Shown piece after piece: positions 57,171-64,000 of a stretch of 64,000 nt of DNA. Position 1 is the stretch's first letter; each line of letters opens with the position of its first letter. The DNA lies in NCBI RefSeq assembly GCF_028009165.1, contig NW_026611618.1:2232001-2296000 (forward strand), written 5' to 3'. Below the pieces are notes generated by a model that worked only from the letters and a program-made list of their open reading frames with translations, did not search any database and was not told the DNA's origin. A program made the translations under genes and the position numbers. This stretch comes from Akanthomyces muscarius. Its lineage: Eukaryota; Ascomycota; Sordariomycetes; Hypocreales; Cordycipitaceae.

Positions 57171-57314
57171 GTGACAATTTTCATGCGAAGAGCCAAACTC
57201 TTTGTCGGTTCTGGATATGGCGTTTTCGGGGGTTTCTTTTCTGGCTCGCTTATTCGGCAACGTCGCTTTGCTTTCTTTTCCTGTTGATGGAATCGTTCCG
57301 GTACCGTCGTTGCT

Positions 57315-57761
57315 TCAGCCACACATCTGCCAAAGGACAAAGGATGTGCCGCCAATTACGATCCAGCCGGGCCAAAGGACGAGCAGGAAGAGGCCGTTGC
57401 CTGCCCCGAGAATAAAAAGGGCAAACTCGTAAAAGAGCTTGTCGCGCAGCATGCGGGTCGTCTTCATATCCCAGACAGCGGCCGCGGCGCGGACTGAAGT
57501 GGTGCTGCCGTGCAAGGCGCCGAGCTTGGTGGCCAAGAGGGTATAGAAGGCTAGAAACCGCGCGGCGTAGTAGGCACTTGCGAGGGAGACGCTGGCGAAG
57601 AAGTAGGCACGCCGGCAGAGCAAGGATGAGAGCGAGCCGATGATGTTTTGACAATGCACGGCGTAGGCGAGCGTCGGGTTCATCCGGCTCATAATCGTGG
57701 CATGGTGGTGCTGGGAGAGGGGCTCCACTCGGGATGCCGTGAGGATGTCGACCTTGTCCAT
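57315..57761 (-). CDS. Small integral membrane protein, unknown function
   Basis: Not recognised. Single exon, 148 aa. The first 45 residues are hydrophilic with a His run (SQHHHATIMSRMNP). Two hydrophobic hairpins follow: AYFFASVSLASAYYAARFLAF leading to FYTLLATKLG, and LFYEFALFILGAGNGLFLLV followed by WPGWIVIGGTSFVLW near the C-terminus. That predicts three to four membrane segments. No signal peptide at the extreme N-terminus. It is convergent with XAP5, the stops being 145 bp apart. The frame is well protein-like and supported by hydropathy, but the identity and organelle are unknown. Confidence 0.75.
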   Translation of the reverse strand: MDKVDILTASRVEPLSQHHHATIMSRMNPTLAYAVHCQNIIGSLSSLLCRRAYFFASVSLASAYYAARFLAFYTLLATKLGALHGSTTSVRAAAAVWDMKTTRMLRDKLFYEFALFILGAGNGLFLLVLWPGWIVIGGTSFVLWQMCG

Positions 57762-59724
57762 CCTAAATGTATAATATCGGAAATATAGAATAGAGTTTTA
57801 AACGAAACTGTGTCATTAAACGAAACTGTGTTCAAAGATTGAAAGCAAAAAGGTCTTCTTCCAGTGGATGGGCAATTGCTTTTATACCAGAGCTGTGGCG
57901 GCCGGCTGGCCCCGCGGCTGGGCTGCCAGGAAACCCCCCCCCCCCCTCGCCGGCGCCAACGGCTGAGAGGCTGTCAGACAGGACGGCATGGTCCTGCCCA
58001 ACCAGGTGACCGCACGCGGCCATATGCAGAGCCAGATTGGGCTGTACAGATGAGATGGAGGTGTGTGGTTCCTTGAGTCTCGAGGGCCGCAGACTGGGCG
58101 CACATTTCCATGCCAGAGGCCGTCGTTGGCTGTGAGGGGTCCTGTCTCACGCCACCCCGCGTTCCCTTCGCGGAGGAGGCGTGGTAGAAGGTTTCTGGGC
58201 TTGTCATGGCACCACGTGGGGAACAAGAACCGCTCAATTTGACGCTGCGAAAAACACGGGATTTGCTTTGGATCCATCATTGACTGAGAATTCCATTTGG
58301 CAAAAGCTTATTTTCCCATGTCTTATTCCCACACATGCATGCACACACACACACACACATTTGTCTTTTAGCATCCCAATCTGGCGGCGACACTGCAAAC
58401 TTTGCTCGAGATACAGGACTTTGGACCTGACACTGCCACTGAGCGGCGAGTGGTAACTTTTATTCGTCATAAGACAAGCTGCATGTCGCGGCGCAATGTT
58501 GCACTGCAGTTTGGCTGTGGAACTTGGTACAGTACAACAATGTCAGAACAACTCCGGATGCCTGCTTTGGGAAGCTCCATGCGAGAAGCGGCAAAGGACC
58601 AAAGTACCTACAGTTGAGGCTTATGCATGCATTGTACTAAGAGCACATTACGGTTTGTGTAAGTATGTAATAACGCCCTGCATGCCTCTCGTGGCGGCAT
58701 CGTAAGGCCGTACTACTCTTGAAGTACTTCGTAATCCCGACTCAAGATTATTCCTTCGTCAGTTGGAGCAAGTTCGACAAAGCGTACGGGCATACATCAT
58801 CCTACCTAGACTACTTCCAAGTATCTGCGATCAGTGCTCACGACCTACTGTACTCCCCGGCTCGACACGCCATCAAAAGCCGCACGCAGAGCTAGCAATA
58901 CATAGCACGTCCAGCAAATCACGGCTACCCAAAACCCGGTGTCAATACGGCTGATGGCCAGCATTTTCCCTTTTCGAACAGACGACGAAATTGAGACAAC
59001 GCACAGCGCATTGCAGCCCGCAGGACAGCAAAGCCGGCTTGGGCGCTGTGGCTTAGCGAATCAGGTCGGATGCAATGGCAGCAAAATGCTACCCACGAAA
59101 AACAAGGGCTCACCATTCCCAGCAATCAGAGCGCCGAGCTGGGTGGTGTCTTGGTAGGCATGCATAAGTGCGGCGTTCGGCCCCTCACTTCGGGGCCGTT
59201 CCGGAGCACAAGTCCCGAGTTTGTCCGTGCTCGACCCGGTGCTCAATACCAAACGAATACGGGCCATTGCATACGAAGTCATACGAAGTAGGGTCTGATA
59301 AAAAGGAATCCAATCACCCGTCATGTTCCTTTGACTAAAGAATATGATACGTACCCAGACTGATGGTTCTCTAACGTGGGTAGTGGGGGTCGTCTAGGCC
59401 CGGCCTTGTTGTCTGACAACACGACACATCAGTAACTAGTTAACGCATTCGACTTCAGTTTTATTTTCTTTGGGAGAAAAACAAAACTACCCGGAAAACT
59501 TGTAATATTTTCATATTCCCGAGGCTGAAGAAGTAGTCAATAACTCAATCTTCAAGCCTGTTGCGGCGATGGGTTGTTCAAGAACAACGACGTGGGTGGG
59601 GGCTACGAGTGCCAAACATCCTCGTACCACAGATGCGGCAGCTGCTTCTACTCTCATCACATCCTCAACCTCCATCTCCCAAATCCATCAACAGCACTGC
59701 TCTTCGTAGCCCGCCACGTGCAGG
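57762..59724. other. 2-kb intergenic region
   Basis: Holds a C-homopolymer at about 57934-57946 and a (CA)n tract at 58342-58359. Short open frames have no domain. The last 200 bp are the likely promoter of the DUF218 gene. Confidence 0.4.
58342..58359. repeat. (CA)n microsatellite
   Basis: A run of CA dinucleotides directly after a GCATGCATGC-like alternating purine-pyrimidine stretch, potentially Z-DNA-prone. In a gene-free region. Confidence 0.8.
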
Positions 59725-60378
59725 ATGGCCTCCGCCACGCAAATCGATCAAGATGCCGAGCTCGTCTACAACTACCACCACATGGGCATGGCCCTCAGCC
59801 CCGCCGACGTCATCTTCTGCCTCGGCAGTCTCGACACGCGCGTCGCCGCCCGCGCCGCCCAGCTCTACCTCGATGGCCTGGCGCCCTACGTCGTATTCTC
59901 CGGCAACTCGGGCAAGCTGACGCACGACGTGTTTGACCGGCCCGAGGCCGACATCTTTGCCGACGTTGCGCGCGGTATGGGGGTGCCCTCGTCGCGCATC
60001 CTCACCGAGCCCGCGGCGACCAACACGGGCGAGAACGTGCGCTTCACGCACGCGCTGCTGCGGGAGCGCGGCGTGCACGCGCACTCGTTGATCCTAGTCC
60101 AGAAGCCTTATATGGAGCGCCGCACGTTTGCGACGTTTAAGAAGCAGTGGCCGGACGAGACGGCGAGCATCACCGTCACCTCACCGCAGCTGAGCTTTGC
60201 CGAGTACCCGGACGGGGCGAACCCGAGGCAGCTGGTGATCAATGTCATGGTGGGGGATCTGATGCGCATACAAAGGTATCCGGCGCTGGGGTTTCAGATC
60301 GCGCAGGAGATTCCACCGCTGGTGATGGAGGCGGCGCAGAGGCTGATAGCGGAGGGCTACGATAAGCACCTTCCATGA
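59725..60378 (+). CDS. DUF218/YdcF-like protein
   Basis: Member of the DUF218 (YdcF, SanA, ElyC) superfamily, a Rossmann-like fold with poorly known function; bacterial YdcF binds S-adenosyl-methionine. Single exon, 217 aa. Features: ADVIFCLGSLDTRVAARAAQ, YVVFSGNSGKLTHDVFDRPE, the family signature ILTEPAATNTGENVRFTHAL, LILVQKPYMERRTFATFKKQ, and a C-terminal MVGDLMRIQRYPALGF. Length is typical for the cytosolic YdcF branch; no signal or membrane segment. The coding sequence is GC-rich. It is convergent with the METTL16-like gene, stops only 70 bp apart. The call rests on the TEPAATNTGEN motif and the alternating beta/alpha order. Confidence 0.92.
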   Translation: MASATQIDQDAELVYNYHHMGMALSPADVIFCLGSLDTRVAARAAQLYLDGLAPYVVFSGNSGKLTHDVFDRPEADIFADVARGMGVPSSRILTEPAATNTGENVRFTHALLRERGVHAHSLILVQKPYMERRTFATFKKQWPDETASITVTSPQLSFAEYPDGANPRQLVINVMVGDLMRIQRYPALGFQIAQEIPPLVMEAAQRLIAEGYDKHLP

Positions 60379-60448
60379 GGGCTGCCGTCGTTGATCTGCA
60401 TGATTGTTGAAAAGTGTACTGTATTGTTTCCATCTGCTCCAGAAATGT

Positions 60449-62003
60449 CTACTTTTCTGCCAGCATCCCAGACTCTGTGGCTTCCTCCAGTTCGCTGTAA
60501 ATGTTTTTGGCTGTTGTCTTGAGGTAGCCATTGAAGCTGACAAAGGCCGACTCATCCTGACCCTCGATCCAGCGGCACCGAACGACAACTCCGTCCAGGT
60601 TGACGTTGATTTGTATTTTAAATCCGAGGTCCTCTTTGACACGTTTATCCTTTGTTTCTGGGCTGGTGTTCATACCACGCTGCTTCTGCCGTCGCCACGC
60701 TCTTGTCCACACCTTCTCCGTAGCCCTCAGCAGGCCCTCTAGCTTCTGCGTATCCCACTCCCAGTGCGTGGTTTCCAAAGCCGAAACTGCACTCTGCAAC
60801 CGGCTTGCAAATCTGGAGATGGCTTCGAAGACAGGAAAGTCAACGACCGTCACTTCGGTATGCGCCGGTAGACTGGCCTTCAGCGAGGTTGTTGTCGCTC
60901 CGCGGGCAATGGACTGACGCGGGCGCATGCCCCGGAAGCTCCACGCCACGGCCCATCGCTTTGTCTTCTTGCCCTGTACAAACTCCGTCACCGCGTAGTT
61001 GCCGATGTCATGATCGCGCAGCCGCAGCACCAGCGCCGCGACGCTCGACTGAAAGCCCAGCATGGCCGTGTACCACTGGATCCGCCCGCGCAGCGCGAGC
61101 GACTGGTCAAGGATGCGGCCGACAAAAGCCACTTCGCCGCCGTCCGTCACCATCTCAACTGGGGCGCCGGTGCAGGCTGTGAGCGGCGGGAGGGACTTTT
61201 CGGCGGCACGCTCGTCCATTTCGGCGGCGGACTTGTAGAAGGGCGGATTCGTCATGACAAATGCAACGTCCTCCGTCGCAGGGGCTGCTTCGATGGGGAT
61301 GATGGGCCCGCCGGGCTTGGATTTCACCAGTTTGATTCGGGTTTGCAAGTGGTTCTGCTCAATGTTTCTCCGCGCCCAGCGCAGACTCTCGTCGTCGATA
61401 TCTGGGCTCGTTAGGAAGGGAAGCTCTAAAACAGAGCGATAAACGTACCTGAGGCGATAAAATACCATGGTCTCTGAGTGCAGCCAAGCATTGGGTATAT
61501 ACAGCTAGCTCCTGTGCCGATATCTATGGCAACGAGCTTTCCGCCAGATGTGTTGTATGTGGTTGTGTCGAGCAAGTCTTTGAGCCAGAGAATATAGTTA
61601 TGTCTGTTGGGTATCTTAAAGAACCATTCTTAGTATACACCTAGTGAGATTGATTTAATAACAGGCATACCGGGGGACAAAGACGATTGCCTGGGAGGTC
61701 CAGCGCAAGACCAAAGTCGTGTTTAAGCAGTGTTTTGGACAGCTGCATGACAGCCTTGGGATCCTTGAAGTCTAGGTCGCGCCCTTGGACTCTGCATTCA
61801 ATTAGAAGCGTTTTTTTCGTAAAAGTAGCCAAGGATTTTAGCAATTCTTACACTGTGGCGAATTCAGCATCAAGGGCAGCAATCTCTTTAAAATCCGGCG
61901 GGGTAATATACAACTTGCGAAAGCGCTGGTCTTTTCGCTCCTGTGTCTCCTCCGTCGGCACAGCCTCGGCCAATCGCTTGACTCCATCTCGAACAGAAGC
62001 CAT
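60449..62003 (-). CDS. METTL16/RlmF-type RNA N6-adenosine methyltransferase
   Basis: SAM-dependent methyltransferase of the METTL16 family, which installs m6A in U6 snRNA and structured RNAs. Exons 62003-61852, 61791-61671, 61614-61449 and 61401-60449 give 463 aa; introns are 60, 56 and 47 bp. The N-terminus has KRLAEAVP and FRKLYITPPDFKEIAALD (K-domain-like). Exon 2 gives DFKDPKAVMQLSKTLLKHDF and, across the splice, CPPIPNRHNYILWLKDLL. The SAM motif is AIDIGTGASCIYPMLG, then ASDIDDESLRWARRNIE. The catalytic NPPF is intact in VMTNPPFYKS, followed by GGEVAFVGRILDQSL. The vertebrate C-terminal VCR regions are not recognisable, as expected for a fungal form. It is a candidate writer of m6A next to other RNA-processing genes here. 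Confidence 0.95.
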
Positions 62004-62096
62004 TTCGAAAGAAAGCTTGCGGTGAGCCGACGCGGTATGAAGATCTCTGCGATGCAACATCAAGGATTTGCCAGTCGTGAGTCTAGTTTTTTGTTT

Positions 62097-62111
62097 GCGC
62101 GCGCGCGCGCC
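62097..62111. repeat. (GC)n alternating tract in promoter
   Basis: Alternating GC run about 95-110 bp upstream of the METTL16-like start. Such tracts can adopt left-handed DNA. The rest of the 218-bp gap to the next gene holds nothing else. Confidence 0.7.
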
Positions 62112-62221
62112 CCACCATCAACAGCTCGCCGGCCTCACGGCAACAGCCGACAAAAGTTGATCATGCGTTGACTATATTTTTTTCGTCTATCAATGCGGGA
62201 GGAGAAAAATCTATATATACA

Positions 62222-63145
62222 TTACCAGAGAAGAACTCGCCACCTCCAGCCTTCGAGAACTCGCATGTCTCGCTCCTCGAGCGTAGAGTCACCCTCTCGA
62301 ATTCGATCCGACAGCTGCTTGAGGCGCTTCTGAGTAGTCCTTGCCACGCGCAGCGATACCTCATTCTGGAAAATATACAGCACAGCAAAGACAAAGAATC
62401 CAATCGATGCAAGCTTACCAACCCCAAAGACGCTGTTTTTGATCCGAGATAGAATACTTTTGGATCTTTGAAATGCGTACTCGGTGTCGTTAGAGGCTAC
62501 CTTGGCATCATCGTCGTCATCGCGCCGAAAGATGCGTCTCACCAACGGTATGAAGGATGCGCTGTCAACCTATTAGGTTACCGTCATCAAATAGCTCTGA
62601 AAGTCTCGCTTGACTTACAAGATACCTCCCATGAGCCATTTCCGCCAGCGATGGTTTTGTGCCGTCCGCGCCAGTTCGCGCACCTCCATCTGGAGGGTCA
62701 TCAGGTCACCCAGCACCATGCCTGTCTGATGCCGCAGGCGGGAATTCGCTACGTTTCCGCCATACCGCATGTACTCCTGCTGCACAGCCAGATATTCACG
62801 CAGATTATACTGACAGCTCTGGCGCAACGTGCGAATATCCAGCGCCTCGTGCTCCTGCATATGCGGCGCCGGGGTCGTCCCCGCCGGGCCTGTCGGTGGC
62901 GGCGCAAACGTCTGTTGGGCCGGCATTGGCTGTGATGCTGGACGGGCAAAGTCAGCGACGCTGCCAGGATGGTCCGGGATGTGTCCCTCGGGCCCCAGGT
63001 GCAAGGCCATGCCCTCTGTCGGGTTACCATCAAAGCCGCCAGTGTACGGGACTGGCGACCGTGAACGTTGGGCGCCGTGATCGGACGGCGCTGGAGTCCA
63101 GATGGGCATGGGATCCAGCTCGGTCAGTTTACTGGAGTGATCCAT
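62222..63145 (-). CDS. Single-pass membrane protein, unknown function
   Basis: Not recognised. Exon 1 is 63145-62619, the intron 62618-62562 (57 bp, donor GTAAGT, acceptor GACAG) and exon 2 62561-62222, giving 288 aa. The N-terminal 95 residues are Pro/His-rich and disordered (LDPMPIWTPAPSDHGAQRSR). A helical region follows (LDIRTLRQSCQYNLREYLAV, TGMVLGDLMTLQMEVREL). The splice joins WRKWLMGGI to FASFIPLVRRIFRRDDDDDA, giving a short hydrophobic stretch and an Arg/Asp segment. A membrane helix near residue 235 (VGKLASIGFFVFAVLYIFQN) precedes a charged coiled-coil tail (TQKRLKQLSDRIREGDST). An acceptor 7 nt earlier would shift the frame, so this splice is preferred. Organelle unknown. Confidence 0.75.
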
Positions 63146-63459
63146 GGTGTTGGGAGTATTGCTGATTTTTCGTCAGTATTTTTGCTTCGGGGAGGGATAA
63201 ATGGATGGTGCTTCTTTTAAGGTGCAACTCTGCGTCTGCAGTCCATTGGGCAGAATTCTGGGGGCTGGGAATGGACATGACGTTGAGCACCACTACCCTG
63301 CCTAAAGCCGTTTTGATTCGTGCAACGAATTTGCGACGAACTTATGGACTTGGCAAAACGATTCGGAATTGATTTTCGAGTTTACTGATATCATAGGAGC
63401 CGCTCGTATTATTTGCATTGCTGAGCCAAAGTCTAGTAGCAAAGCCGCGATGCCCCCGT
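63146..63459. other. Intergenic region upstream of membrane-protein gene
   Basis: About 310 bp holding the promoter of the 63145 gene and the 3' UTR of the GST-like gene, both on minus. Nothing else seen. Confidence 0.4.
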
Positions 63460-64000
63460 TTAGGCTTTCTTGATGCTAAATTGCTGCCTCAGCGCATGAC
63501 TCCTGATCGTCGATTGGCCGGCCTTGGCCTCGATGACAGCCTCCCGCGAACTCAAACTTACCAGCGCACCCGCATCCCTGCATGAAGACCAAAAATCAGT
63601 CGGCCCAACCGTCACGGCTTCGTTCTTTTCAAGCCCTATATCCGCCGCCTCAAAGTCGTGCGCATCCACCGCGCCCTCGGCCTCGTGCCAAGCCGCCATG
63701 GTAATTTCGGCGACCGCGTGCTCACTCGACAGCGTTGGCGGCTGATTCTTGGCCTGAGCCGCCTCAAGCGCAGTGCGGAACCGGTCGATCCACGCGAAGA
63801 CCTGCGGGTAGACCTTGGCGTTAAACTACGCCTCGGGCAGCGCGCTGGGGATCTTGAGGATGAAATTGAGCGACCCTCCGGCTTCAATGTCGGCCAGGCT
63901 GGGCTGCGGCGTGCCTAGAATGCAGGTGCAGCCCTCGGCCGGCAGCGTCTCCTCCAGCAGAGTGAACATGTCGGCTACCTTGTGGAACGATGTAGGTCGC
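63460..64000 (-). pseudogene. Glutathione S-transferase-like gene with in-frame nonsense codon (partial, 5' part outside window)
   Basis: The C-terminal part of a GST-like protein runs in from the right edge on minus. The frame reads RPTSFHKVADMFTLLEETLP, then CTCILGTPQPSLADIEAGG and FILKIPSALPEA, then TAG (63829-63827), then FNAKVYPQVFAWIDRFRTA. Sequence on both sides of the TAG is one continuous helical domain of the GST C-terminal type, so the stop interrupts it at a position where a Tyr is a likely ancestral residue. The remaining frame continues 121 codons to a TAA at 63460-63462 with no further stops. Either a recent nonsense mutation, a sequencing error, or a stop bypassed by unrecognised splicing. 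Downstream re-start at the Met at 63699 would leave only 79 residues. Confidence 0.65.

Overview
The window is nuclear DNA of a filamentous ascomycete. The evidence is short introns (about 44-130 bp) with GTANGT-type donors and CTAAC/CTGAC branch points, compact genes on both strands, and clear fungal orthologues (KAR5, ICP55, CRH-type GH16, CWC16, METTL16-like). The gene content best fits a Sordariomycete, probably Hypocreales, but I cannot name the species. I rebuilt gene models by hand from reading-frame phase, splice motifs and remembered family motifs; no alignment was run.

Layout. 0-7 kb: a truncated DBF4-type kinase regulator (minus) diverges from the mitochondrial peptidase ICP55 (plus), followed by a bHLH regulator (minus). 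6.7-14.5 kb is a gene desert. 14.5-27.6 kb is dense: a P450, the karyogamy protein KAR5 (seven exons), a nitrilase-type hydrolase, a CWC16 splicing factor, an unknown protein, a secreted GH92 mannosidase and a class III-like sirtuin. 27.6-36.2 kb is a second desert with recurring CCTACCTAGG palindromes and simple repeats. 36.2-40 kb holds a GPI-anchored CRH cell-wall transglycosylase and a glyoxalase-fold protein.

41.9-48.1 kb is the accessory and most unusual part. It has a bacterial-looking M4 (protealysin-type) metalloprotease with a doubled propeptide motif and an in-frame Asp-rich tail lying behind a TAG stop. Next comes a stand-alone Sec63 domain of a MER3/HFM1 helicase without its motor. 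Then follows an A/T-rich stretch with a candidate small secreted protein, imperfect direct repeats and an orphan reading frame.

50.6-64 kb returns to core genes: a cysteine-rich GPI protein, a stomatin-like SLP2 divergent from the ubiquitin-conjugating variant MMS2, an omega-type glutathione transferase, an XAP5/FAM50 protein, a small membrane protein, a DUF218/YdcF protein, a METTL16-type RNA methyltransferase and a single-pass membrane protein. At the right edge lies a GST-like gene with an in-frame stop codon.

Functional themes are RNA processing (CWC16, XAP5, METTL16), mitochondrial protein quality (ICP55, SLP2), DNA replication, repair and the sexual cycle (DBF4, MMS2, KAR5, MER3 fragment), and cell surface or secreted functions (CRH, GH92, Cys-rich GPI protein, small secreted protein). 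No rRNA, tRNA, CRISPR array or intact transposon was recognised.
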